The position numbers and the translations under genes are program-made. Below the pieces are notes generated by a model. The model saw nothing but the letters and a program-made list of their open reading frames with translations. It ran no database searches and was not told the origin of the DNA. A DNA stretch of 64,000 nt from Miscanthus floridulus (lineage: Eukaryota > Streptophyta > Magnoliopsida > Poales > Poaceae): the NCBI RefSeq assembly GCF_019320115.1, contig NC_089598.1, positions 86,071,560-86,135,559 on the forward strand, written 5' to 3'. Positions 34,119 to 44,905 of the stretch are shown piece after piece (the stretch's first letter is position 1; each line of letters starts with the position of its first letter).

Positions 34119-36437
34119 TGAAAGTGCATCTAGCCCTTTAGTGGGTTTTGGATGATTGAATGACAACGTGATTAAAGGTCTAACCCGTTTGCTAAGTGTG
34201 GATAGGTTATAGGTTATCTCATGGGTACTTAATGAAAGTCAAAATGATGTGTTGTTGTATAAATAATCTAGTTCAAGCACAAGACAACAATACAAATGGA
34301 ATTCATGCAAAGGCTTATTTATTGTAGGATTTTCATGTACTGTGTGAAAGCAATCTCGTAAGAATTAATTAATGAGACATGAGGGATTGCATATGGAATG
34401 GTCTCATATTTGAAGCTTGCTAAATTTAAATGAAAAAGATAACAATACAAATGAATGGATGATTCAACACAAGATATGACTTGATTGCTTGAGATGGTGA
34501 AGATAGCAAGGAAAGGCTTCGAGGTACTAAGCAAGGGTGAAGGGCAAGCGACGGCTTGGCAGCCAAAGAACCTAGCTAGGGTGAAGAAGGAAGTACTTGC
34601 ATTTAGTTGAGGTACTAATCAAGCTAAGATGGTCATGTTAATGTGGAGGATCAAATCACTATTGGAGTGTTTGATGGAAGTGACTTGATATATTTGGGAT
34701 TATTCAAATTTAATGAATGGAATCAAGTCACATGCTTAAGATGGCTATGCTCAAGTAAAAAGATCAATATCAACATGTTGGCACCCTCACTTGATGAAGA
34801 TTGGAATACACGGCTTTCGTTGAAAGAGATCAACTCAAAAGGTTTAAATTTGTTATACTCTTTAAATTTGAGTTAATAGAAATGCCGTGCTATTAAGAGG
34901 GATGCATCATGTTGATAGATAATGTTTCATAAGTGCTCAAGCCAACCCATGTGAGTTTTGAGTGTTTGAGAGACAAAAGAGCTAATCTGTTTTTTTGCTG
35001 GTCTAGCTCTGGTATTGATACCGGACATGTCCGGTATTTGCCCAACAATGGTAATTCTTGTTGTTCTCGGGTTTGTTTGTTGGGAGTTTCGACGTAAGTC
35101 GAGAGTTCCGACGGTCGAGAGTTCCGGCATAGGTCGGGAGTTCCGACGTTTTACGCTTAACTGACTAAGATGGTTCACTGTCCTTGTCATACCGGACGTG
35201 TCCGGTATGGACGATCAGAGCCCAATGGCTACTTTTCAAATGCCTTGAGGGTCGGGAGTTCCGACGGTCGGAAGTTCTGGCATGCGTCGGGAGTTCCGAC
35301 ACCTCACAAACTTCAACTCAGTTACTTTGTTTTCAAATATGCTGAGGGTTGGGAGTTCCGACGTGTGTCGGGAGTTCCGACGGTCAGGAGTTCCGACATT
35401 CATCGGGAGTTCCAACACCTCATATTGTCACTATAACTTAGTTACCGTTGGGACAGTGTAAGTCATACTGAACATGTCCGGTATGTCCGCTATGGCAACG
35501 GCTATAAAACAGCTAGTTTTTCATGGGGGCTATAAATACCCCTAAGCCTCCATCTTTGGAGGCTGCTGATTCTGCTGGTTGCTATACACATTTTTGAGCA
35601 TTACCAACTCTCCCAAACCCACTCTTAGTGAGTGTGTGATCCTAATTGCCAAATCAATTAGTGGGTTGAGAGAAATTCAAAAAGAGAGCAATCCAACCAC
35701 TTAAGCACTTGTGCATATTGTTAATCTCGTGATTCGCATTTGTTACTCTTGGACTCTTTGGTCCTAGACAGTTAGGCGTCGCCGGAGAGCACCCGAGAGA
35801 TTGTGGTGTGCCTCGGAAACTTTGTAACTATCAATTCCGCCGCCTCGGAATCAACTAGTGGAAGAAGGAAAAGGAGTTGGAAAAGACTCCGGCTAGAGTG
35901 ACCTTCATGGTAACCTCTAGGGCTGACCTTTGCTGGGTCGCCCGCAGCCCCCTCAACGGAGAGTAGGACTCGAACGAGTCTGAACTTCGGTAAAACATAT
36001 ATCGTGTCTCAATTCGCATTTCATTCGATATTTGTGTTGCTCTAGCTCTTGTGTAGGTTCTCTATGTTTACTGTCATCTCTAGTAGGTACCTGCAGTTTG
36101 GTTTGAAGATAGAAATTGAAAGGAGCAAGTTTGGGGCTGTTCTACAGAAATCGTGTATACCGAACACGTCCGGTATTCATACCGGACACATCCGGTATTT
36201 CCTACTTGTGCTGAAAATATTTATTCTTGCTTCTAACTTTGTATTACAGGGTTGTAGCTTCTAGATATATTCTTTATACCTTGTTTACTCTGTGGCTAAC
36301 TTGTGAGGGGTGGTATTACTCTTAATTTGGAGTTTCCATTTTGGAAACTCCCTTTTCTAATTGTTTCCACGTTTAAAGGTGTCAATTATCAGAAACGCCT
36401 ATTCACCCCCCTCTAGGCGGCATCCTAGGTCCTTTCA
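34119..36437 (+). repeat. 3' LTR of the gag-only element
   Basis: Counterpart of 9691-12007. Near-palindromes lie at 35018, 35189, 35465, 36157 and 36179, the GTCGGGAGTTCCGAC cluster at about 35080-35425, and the conserved TATA box near 35530. Confidence 0.9.
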
Positions 36438-36442
36438 ATTAT

Positions 36443-36797
36443 CAAACAATCCCACTACAAGCTGACAACCCATCTCTTCCTTGTATATTTCAAAGACATC
36501 AACCATCTGAATATCACTAATTAATCTGACATCCTCATGCAGTCTTTTATCAAAGAACCACACTGTGGGTAACTAGTTAGAGGGCACATTCAATTCATTT
36601 GCAATACTGGACACCAATAGTTCAAGCGTGAAAGACCCAAACTCCACATCCCACTTAATCACAATGCCTTTAGTGTATGATTTCTTACCATCTGAGTCTT
36701 TCGTAGCGAAACCGTGGACATTAACCTCTACCGCGAACATACCATTCCTACCAACAATCAAAATGATTCCCAAATCAAAGTGTAAATAGGCAAGCAC
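36443..36797 (-). pseudogene. MULE-1 transposase, N-terminal part
   Basis: From an ATG at 36797 the minus strand encodes FAVEVNVHGFAT, KWDVEFGSFTLELLVSSIAN and, after an in-frame TAG near 36573, LPTVWFFDKRLHEDVRLISD. This matches the PB1-like N-terminal region found ahead of the DNA-binding domain in many plant MuDR-type transposases. It continues at 9685 downwards once the gag-only element is ignored. The TIR just upstream probably supplies its promoter. Confidence 0.65.
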
Positions 36798-36989
36798 AAG
36801 TCAACTACACCATGTGCTCAAACTAATAACAGGGGACGCACACACATTACCTGCTATTGTAGTCCTCCATCTCCGCCGCAGCACTACGACGCAGATGCAG
36901 GAAGACCTCACTCGTCGTCTTCATGGGTCTTGCATCTCTTCCGGTGGATGCGCCTACCACAGACATGACACAACCAATGTTGCAGCTCA

Positions 36990-37330
36990 ACAGGTCACCG
37001 TCACAGCTCCGTAGGTCTCCAGCGATGGCTACAGTCTAGGGTTAGGGTTCTTAGGGAAAGGAAGAGGAAGACGGAGAGGAGCACGGGTGGGGGATGGAAT
37101 GAACGGAGAGAGGGCGTGGCAACTTGTAACACACAAGAAGGGCATCGATGTCCACACGGAAGTCACGTACGCCTTCCTCGATCTGATAGTGGGCCTGAGC
37201 TGTTCACATACGTAGACAATGGCCAGCACCAGCAACACCCAGAATTATAATGGCATGTTTCAGAATACCTGAATTGTAATGACATTTCTCCAACTTCGAA
37301 GAATTGTAATTGCTTCGATCCAAAAAACCC
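36990..37330 (-). repeat. MULE-1 right terminal inverted repeat
   Basis: Reverse complement partner of 3302-3642. The outer end reads GGGTTTTTTGGATCGAAG on the minus strand and is followed by the TTTTTTATT target duplication. Confidence 0.85.
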
Positions 37331-37371
37331 TTTTTTATTTCATTTCACGAGCTTCGCAAGAAATAGTTTTT
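37331..37371. other. Remnant of the copy A upstream flank between the two MULEs
   Basis: TTTTTTATT followed by TCATTTCACGAGCTTCGCAA matches the upstream flank of copy B at about 55727-55765, so it is original host sequence left between MULE-1 and MULE-2. Confidence 0.8.
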
Positions 37372-40300
37372 GGGAAAATTGTATTCTTACCCCTGTCTAG
37401 TAAGCTAATTGTGATTTTGCCGAACTTTGTGTTTTTACCCCTGTTATTTTGAACTGAATGGTCCATTTGCCCCTGCTTCTGACGTCCGTTAGATGGACAT
37501 GGATTAAACGAATTAAAAAATTCTAAATCTGAAAAAAGGCCAAATGACCATAGTGCCCCTTATCCTTATCTCCTCATCCCAAACACACGGGGTGTCGTCG
37601 CTCGCATCGAGCTTGAGCGCGGCTTTTCCAGTGGCGGCCGCAGAAGCACCAAAGGGGAGGGGAGGCCACGACTCTAGGTTCGAGCGTAGGGAGGTGCTGC
37701 TTCCAGGGCACGGGGCTGCCTCCCGATCGTGGCTCCAAGGTGCAGGTACGGCCTTCCTCCAGGCGTGGGGAGGCTGCGGCACCCGCCCATGGGTCAGCGT
37801 GCGTGCGTCGGGCGGTGGCGGTGGCGCCCTACCGCGGCTTACTAGCGGCGTCCGCCTACAGGTCCTGGCGTCCGCCCACAGGTCACGGCGACACCTGGCC
37901 GCGGGTCATCTTCTTCCTCTAGGTGTTCAACTTTGTGGCAATAGGGGTGCACGTGGAGAGCCCCACGCCTTGCGGATATCCTGCTCAACACACGACGCTC
38001 AGGACACTTCCTGGACACTGGATCTCTCGAATCGGCCAACATGGAAGAGCAAAGGTGGTTTTAGCAAACCCTAACCCTTATGTATTGTTCTTTTGTTGCC
38101 AGAGTGACTACATTGTTGATGATTTGAGTCGGATTAGCTAACTACATACTACTTGCTGTGGTTTGTAGGCCAAATCACAGGGGTATACGGCTTGTTGTTA
38201 GACTTTGATCTTTTTTTAGCTTGCCAGATAGTGCGCCAAAGTCATGGCAGCAGGGTAAAACTTTGCCAACTAAAGTTGTTGATGACATACATAGCTTTGG
38301 CTGCTTCAGTTGATTGATTTCATAGCTGAGCATTGCATGTGGGGTTCTAAGCAATACATAACCTTGTGGCGTGATCTAGAAAATGACTCATTTGAGATCA
38401 AAACTGATGAACATCTTTTAGAGTGGTTTGTACTCAATGTAGACAAGGGGGTAGCTTGCATTAATGCCCAGATAAATGATTTTGATGGGCCATTGCAGTT
38501 TTCACCAACCAAACATAGGTGTCATCCTAGTGTGAGGAGTAGAGTACACCTAATTAAGGGAAGCACAAATGAGGGAGCCAACACAAATGAGGGAGGCACC
38601 ACAAATGATAAGGGCATATTCTCTGATAGCAGCTATGACACAGATTTAGCTGCATCATCTGACTCTGATGATGATTGCTCTGACCTAGAATTTGATCCTG
38701 ATGGTCAAATAGTTGATGATGTTGATGAGTATGATGCTCCCAAGTTTTCATATGATCCTGATGATCCATGCATTGATGTAAATGTGGTGTTCCTAGATGT
38801 GGATCAGTGCAAGTCTGTAGTTACACATCATGCTATCTTGCATGACCATGCTTTTAAGATTATGAAAAAAGATCAAGAAAGATTTCGAGCCATATGCAAG
38901 AGAGCTGATAAGGGTTGTAAGTGTACTTTTTTTGCATCTACAAGCTAGAAGTGCATTTGATGCAAGGTAATTTGGTCCTCTTTCCATCATGTTGTGTGTT
39001 GACTTGAGATGTAATTTGCTAACAAGATGTTGGATTGTCATTATTGTGTTGTAGGTGAAGACAAGTGGACCAAAGCACACGTACGGTTCTTTCAACAAGT
39101 GTGGTCAGTCCATGGCCTCAAACAGATGGGTTTGTGATAGAGTTGTGGACTTATTGTGAGATGACCCTAAAATGGGTCCAAAGGAATTGCAAGATGAGTT
39201 AAAAAAGAAGTACTCGGTGGATGTTCCATACGATAGAGTTTATATAGGAAAGATGAGAGCACTTGATATCATATATGGGAAGTTGGAAGATTGTTATGAC
39301 TTGATTCCTACTTATCAAGCTGAGCTTCTGAGGTCAGTGCCTGGCAGTGTTGTTGAACTAGAGACTAAGGAGCACAATGGCCATGTATGTTTCATGAGAT
39401 TCTTTGTTGCTCTAAAGCCATGCATTGATGGGTTTTTACAAAGATGCAGACCATATATTGCCATGGATGCAACTCACTTGACAGGCGGGTCAAGAGGTCA
39501 GTTGGCTACAGCTATTGCAGTAGATGGTCACAATCGCTTGTTCCCAGTGGCATATGGGGTGATTGAGATCGAGTCTAAAGAAAGTTGGACTTGGTTTGTC
39601 GAAAACTTGAAAAAAGCAATTGGTACTCCTCCAGGTGTGTACATATGGCTACTATTTGCCTATTTCCCTTCAAGTTTAAATTGTTGTTACCTAACATATG
39701 TTAATTATATGTCACATATGTTTGGTCATCAGTACAGATGCGGGCAAGGGAATTGAAGTTGCTGTTGAAGATGTCTATCCAGGAGTTGAGCATAGAGAGT
39801 GTATGAGGCACTTGTGGAAGAACATGAAGAAAAGTTACAGTGGCACTCTTTATGAGAAGAATATGTGGGCAGCTGCCAAGAGCTTCACAACTGATAAGTT
39901 CAACTTCTTCATAAGGAACATAGAAGAGAAGGATCCAATGGCACTTGAGTGGTTGGATGAGAACCATCCATACATATGGAGTAGAAGCAAATTCTCATAA
40001 GACTGCAAGGTAGATTACATCAACAATAACCTTTCTAAGAGTTTCAATAGTTGGGTGTCAAAAACAAAGGAATATCAAATTGTGGAAATGCATGACAAGA
40101 TAAGATAAATGATCATCGAGAAATTTGTCTTGAGATCAAAGAATACTAGAAAGATGACTGGAAAAATAATCCCAGATATCATCAAAGATCTGAATGCTAA
40201 ATCTAAGGCCATTAAGGACCATGATGTTTAATTTGTGGGCCTAGGAAAAGCAGAAGTGACAGTCAATAGATTTAGGCATGTAGTTAATATGGAATTGAAG

Positions 40301-41605
40301 ACATGTACTTGTAGGGCTTGGCAAGTGACTGAAAAGCCTTGCAGCCACGCTCTAGCTTTCATTGCAAAGCATACTAGAGAGGTACAAATGGATGACTTTG
40401 TCCATGAATACTTCTCTTGTTGAAAGGTTGAGAAAGGCATATGTAGGTACTTTCATTCCAATGACATTCAAAGACCAGTGGCCATGTGTTGACTTAGGCT
40501 AAAAAATCCATAAGCCTAAATTGAAGAAGGAAACCTGGGAGACCTAAAAAGTCTAGGTTCAAGGCATATGACGAGGTTAGCAGTAGTAAGAAAAAGAAGA
40601 TTATGTTCTGAGTGCAATGAACCAGGGCATCTAGCCAAGACTTGCCAAGGAGGTCTCACTGCTAGTCAAAAGAGAAGGTTCAATTCTTCACAACATGGAT
40701 CACAAGAGGATAACACCAACCCAAAGTAAGTCATGGTGTACTAATTTCTCGATCTATAGGCATTGCTAATTTTCAGATCATGTTTCTTCTCTTTTTAGTG
40801 CAAATAAAACTATGAGGGGGAGGACGAGAGGAAGAGGGGAAGAGGAAGAGGAAGAGAATCAAGAGAGGGCAGCAATGACCCAATGTAAGTTATGGTTGTA
40901 TTAGTCTACTTATTTGTTGTTGTAATCATTACAAACCAACCAACGCTCTTCAGTCCAAGTTCTATGAACTAGAGGTACAGGAAGGGGACAAGGAGGGCGG
41001 CGAACAAGAGGAACAACAGGAAGGCTAGCTAGTTTGTTAGGTCTCTAGGTGGTCCTTGAATGAGATGCTTGTGGCTTTTGTGCACATGTTCATATGGTGT
41101 AGACTTGTTGCTTTTGTGGACATATTGTCATGGTGCAGACTTGTTGCTTTTGTGGACATGGTGACATGGTGCAGACTTGTAGCTTTTGTGGAAATGTTCA
41201 CATGGTGTATGGGAGACTTCGAAATGTGATATGGACATGTTTCTCCATGATTGTTGTCATGTGTTTTATATGCGCTTCATATTGTTGTCATTATGTTATC
41301 AAAATATTGCCAAGGTGCTGCCGAAAATTTGAATATTTTTCAACATCAAATCTGAATTGAAATAATCGTAAGTTGTGTCAAATATATTTGAGCAAATATA
41401 AATGTCTAATTCCCAAATTAGGGGTAAAATCACAAATAGGCTTAACAAACAGGGGCAAAATCAGAAGGGCATTTCTATCCTTTTGTACAAAATTTAACAC
41501 CATTAGGGGAGGATGACGGAAATAGGGGCAAAGTGCTGCTTCATTTTGAAATCATAGGGGTAAATTCACAAAGTAAAAAAATACAGGGGTAAAATCACAA
41601 TTTCA
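37372..41605 (+). mobile_element. MULE-2 (Mutator-like element)
   Basis: Imperfect inverted ends of about 150 bp or more carry repeated TTTTACCCCTGT-type motifs: the left begins GGGAAAATTGTATTCTTACC, the right end on the minus strand TTTGAAATTGTGATTTTACC. The element encodes a MuDR-type transposase on the plus strand. I find no matching 9-bp target duplication, and the sequence to the right does not resume the copy A flank, so the right border is approximate or a deletion followed insertion. Confidence 0.65.
38310..40720 (+). pseudogene. MULE-2 transposase (PB1-like, MuDR, MULE, SWIM, CCHC), degraded
   Basis: An N-terminal PB1-like part is followed by an Asp-rich linker (AASSDSDDDCSDLEFDPDG) and the MuDR DNA-binding start, where the frame stops at 38947. 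Conserved sequence resumes at about 39058 and, after a TGA, at 39172. The MULE catalytic region has [12 protein letters not shown], with the first Asp, and ISTDAGKG, with the second Asp, then HRECMRHLWKNM. A likely intron lies at about 39630-39725. The SWIM finger CTCRAWQVTEKPCSHALAFI is intact. A knuckle CSECNEPGHLAKTC at about 40606-40650 and an Arg/Gly-rich tail follow. At least five stops interrupt the gene, so it is not functional. The family catalyses MULE transposition in the nucleus. Confidence 0.8.
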
Positions 41606-44600
41606 AAATAAAACAGGCGTAAAAACGTAGGAGAAGCTGGATGTGCTCGTGGCGGAGGTTGCAAACCTAGGGGAGTACTTGACGCCGACGGAGGAAAATG
41701 GTTCCGTGTAGTGGCTCCCTTTGTCAGAGCTCTAGCCAAGAAATTTTGGAGCGAATGACTCTTGGCTCTAGAAAAATATGTGATTCTTTATTTTTAAAAG
41801 GCAACAGGGGACGAACAGTACCCTCCAAATTATATTACCACAGGATCTAGGCTTAGCATGGTGGGTGGAGGGATATGAATCTCGAAAGTTGGCTTGGAGC
41901 CAGAGGTTACAGCATGATCAAGCAACATGGGAGAGTAGTTACATCCAAGCAATTGAGCTCCAAAAACTAGCTAGAACAAGAGAGTTTCGAGGCAAGCGAC
42001 ATTGCCATAGTCTTGCTGTGGATCTGCATGTAGCAACTAATCTGTCCACGTTTGGATGCTAAACCTCGGAACACAATAGCATGGCGGTGCTTCCATAATT
42101 CCCAGCAGCACAGGAGGAGAATGGTCGAGGTGGCTCTCTGTGGAACCCCATCCGGCATACCTAAGTTGTTTAGTTGAGCTCTTTTTTTATTAATTATAGC
42201 CAAAATTGGAGTCTCAAGGTTCTTAGTTTTAGCAAATTAATAAACTTCAGAATTGCGGCAGATTTTTGGGCTCGAGCTATGCCACACATAGCTAAAAAGA
42301 CACTCATGGGGCCAAATGGCAAGCCCTAATAAAATAATTATTTTCCTAATCCTCGTACCATCAACCACAAAATTCCCTCGATCAAAACATACAGACAATA
42401 ATACAACAACACAAAGGCCCTTCTTCCATCTCAAATGAATGAATTCTAACAAATCATGACAAACTCCCCTCTCACCTCCTTTCAAAAAAAATCCCCTCTC
42501 ACCCACTTCATCGGTTGTCCCTCTTTCCTATTTAGCTAGTCAAGGTCCGAAGCAGCTTCCGAAGGATACTAAAATTTTGAACAAGTTCAATAAAAACTTC
42601 TCATTCTAAAACTTCTGAAATAATTTTAAAACCATTTAACCAATCTAGAAATCTCTAAATAGTTTCAAAGAAAATTTAACCCTGTGTGGCTCCGTGTCGT
42701 CTCTACGCGTGGTGATGCGCTGTCGCTGCTGAAGGGCCCTTCCTTTGCTTGCTCCCTGGCCGGCGATAGCCGCGGTGGTGCCCAAAAAGGCCGCCATCCG
42801 CTGCCCCCCCCTCAGCTGCTCTCCCTCATCCTCTCTCTCCTGCAACCTCTCTCTGCCTCCGGTTGGCGGGTGACTAGCGGCGTGGTCTAAGCTCACCAAG
42901 GACGGATCCGGTGCCCTCCACGCTGGATCTACGACCTCTGAAACTCCATTGTCCGTGTGCTTGCTTGGTTGTTTGGGGCCATGGTGGCGGTGGCAGGGGC
43001 GTGCCGCACCAGTCTAGCTTGCTCTTTGCGTAGCTGCTGCATTGCGTCTAGCGGGGGACACGCCCCTCTAGAGAGCTTGCGGTGGCAGTGGGGGTCGGCA
43101 ACGGCTGTGGCGGTCACCGTGATGGCCTCCCGTGTGGCAGCGTTCTAGGCGGCAGGGCCTCATGGTGTGCTCGATGAGGTGTTGGGCCAGGTGGGGCTTT
43201 TGGGCAACCTCCCTGGCTCTGTGGCCTAATGGATTCTGGTGAAACATGCCCTCCTTCTTGCTCTGGGCCTGCGGCGATGGCGCAGCTTGCGTCATTTACT
43301 TTCTTGGAGGCATCGTTGAAAAATTCGTTCGTCGTGCGTGCCTGTGTGTCACTCCCCTACTCGTGTGCTTCGTTCCAATGATGGTGGCGTCTGCGGATGT
43401 CGCTCCCCTTCATTTTTGGCATTGTTGGGGCACTCCTATGGCCAGGCCTCTGCTCCATCTTCCGCTTCTCTCACCGGAGCTGCTCCTTGTTGTGTTGTGC
43501 CTGCGTTTGTTTCAAGCTCCTCTTTGCAATAGTCTGTCTAGCTGTAATGCTTGGTGTTGCCGCAGTCTAGGTTTTATACTTTGCAAGCACAAACCAAGAA
43601 CTAGCCACACCCTCTATTTATAAGCCCACAAGCCAAACTAACCATTGGCACCTTTACACAGTTTCTGCGTGTCACGATCCGATCATGACATTGTCATTTT
43701 CATAAGCATCATATGCATTTTAAAAACTACATTTGCACTAAACTGAATTTTCTGGGTGTTGCCATCTTACCGCAGACCGTCCGGTGCACCTCCGGACCAT
43801 TCACGAAAGCATGTCCATAGACTTAACAATTTTCACAAACTTAGTGTCCCCGCGGACCATCCAGCACACCCACGGACTGCTCACCAGATCACTTCATGCA
43901 CAATAGTGAGCTATCCTCACTAGGGCATTCCTAGCCCCACCTGTCAGCACAGTCGTCTCCACTTCGTAAGTTGCTTCACAAGCTGCAGGACACACTCACT
44001 CACTCTCCTACACTCCACTTCACTCCCTCTCTCTAGTTCATCTCTGCCTCTCTCTAGAACACCCTAAGAGAAATGTAAGCTACAACCTAGGTACATAATA
44101 TAAGTGCAGAAGCTTAAGAGAGGTATAGAATGCAAACTCCTATTGATGAAGGTACTGAGAAGCTCATGCTCCCCTCTAGTCGTCGTTGAACTCCCTCGCA
44201 AGGGCCAAGCTCTAGGTCGAGTAACTCCAATGAGCTCATGGGCCTTCCCCATGCGGAAGTGAGTCAACACCAGGTCCACGCTCTCTAAGTAAAAGCTAGA
44301 TGGTCATGCCACAAACATGGTTGGTATGATCTTATAAGAGTAAGACTACTATGCCCCTAGTGTACAAGTATGCTGCACGCAAACACCGGGTGGCAAATCC
44401 ATGGTCATTCAGATGACACTTCCTGTGTTCATTCTTTTCTCCGTGGCAACATGACCTTCATCCAACGTCTTATAAAATTGTTTTGGTTGTCTTCTATCAA
44501 AACCTCGTCTCCGTCCAAAAATTCCCTCCTGACAACAGGTTCACCGTCGAATTTGGCTTGTATTTTTCTGTTAATGGTCTCAGCACATAGCACATGATTC

Positions 44601-44905
44601 TACGTCTCCACTCTTCACCGTCGCCCCTGCAGCACACTGGTATCGGCTTGGTCATCCCAAGTGCAATAGTGCAAGATAGTACATTTCTAGCTCTATCAAT
44701 GGTAATACGCTAGAAGCCATGCAACAGTCAGCATTGGCCTGCTCATTTCGTACGGAATCCCCAGATAACACTGAAAAAAATACAGTGCTATTCCAACATG
44801 ATGCAATTATTGAATCTGTTATCAACATGTTCTGTTTCACGGTTTACATGAACCAGATAGGGATTGGACTGTTGGAACTGCTGTTTCACTGTCCCAGTTG
44901 GATGC
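41606..44905. other. Repeat-derived spacer downstream of copy B
   Basis: A mosaic without an intact gene. It holds a LINE-like fragment (41967-42203), an AT-rich stretch (42210-42680), a GC-rich stretch with open frames on both strands (42690-43620), and a stretch at 43640-44090 with ACCGTCCGGTGCACC-like repeats and a minus-strand TATA-like CTTATAAATAG, suggesting an LTR fragment. The last 300 bp probably include the 3' UTR of copy B. Borders are not resolvable by eye. Confidence 0.45.
41967..42203 (-). mobile_element. LINE-like C-terminal fragment
   Basis: The minus-strand frame contains ILLLCCWELWKHRHAIVFRG, the conserved Trp-rich segment downstream of the zf-RVT region in plant L1 ORF2 proteins. 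It is too short to say more. Confidence 0.55.

Larger units (their letters stand above)
9691..36437 (+). mobile_element. Large gag-only (non-autonomous) Copia-like LTR retrotransposon, split by a Tekay element
   Basis: The LTRs are 2317 bp (9691-12007) and 2319 bp (34119-36437), starting TGAAA and ending CCTTTCA, with target duplication ATTAT at 9686-9690 and 36438-36442. A primer site resembling initiator-Met tRNA follows the 5' LTR and a polypurine tract precedes the 3' LTR. The own interior is 12008-16798 plus 32344-34118, about 6.6 kb. It contains a gag-like gene and a second ORF but no protease, integrase, reverse transcriptase or RNase H that I can find. LTR ends and gag resemble SIRE/Maximus-type Copia elements (inferred). 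It must depend on a partner element for its enzymes. Confidence 0.85.
3302..37330. mobile_element. MULE-1 (Mutator-like element) with nested retrotransposons
   Basis: The element is bounded by about 341-bp terminal inverted repeats and a perfect 9-bp target duplication TTTTTTATT (3293-3301 and 37331-37339). Copy B keeps the uninterrupted site at about 55720, which confirms the borders. About 29.8 kb of its length is later retrotransposon insertion, leaving roughly 4.2 kb of MULE. Two convergent genes lie inside: a plus-strand accessory gene next to the left TIR and a minus-strand transposase next to the right TIR, an arrangement like the mudrA/mudrB pair of MuDR. Both are broken, so the element is not autonomous now. 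Confidence 0.85.

Noticed and set aside
9691..36437. Endogenous pararetrovirus or other integrated virus
   Set aside because: All reverse transcriptase sequence found belongs to Ty3 LTR or LINE elements. LTRs, primer sites, target duplications and the integrase/chromodomain order exclude caulimovirus-type integrants.
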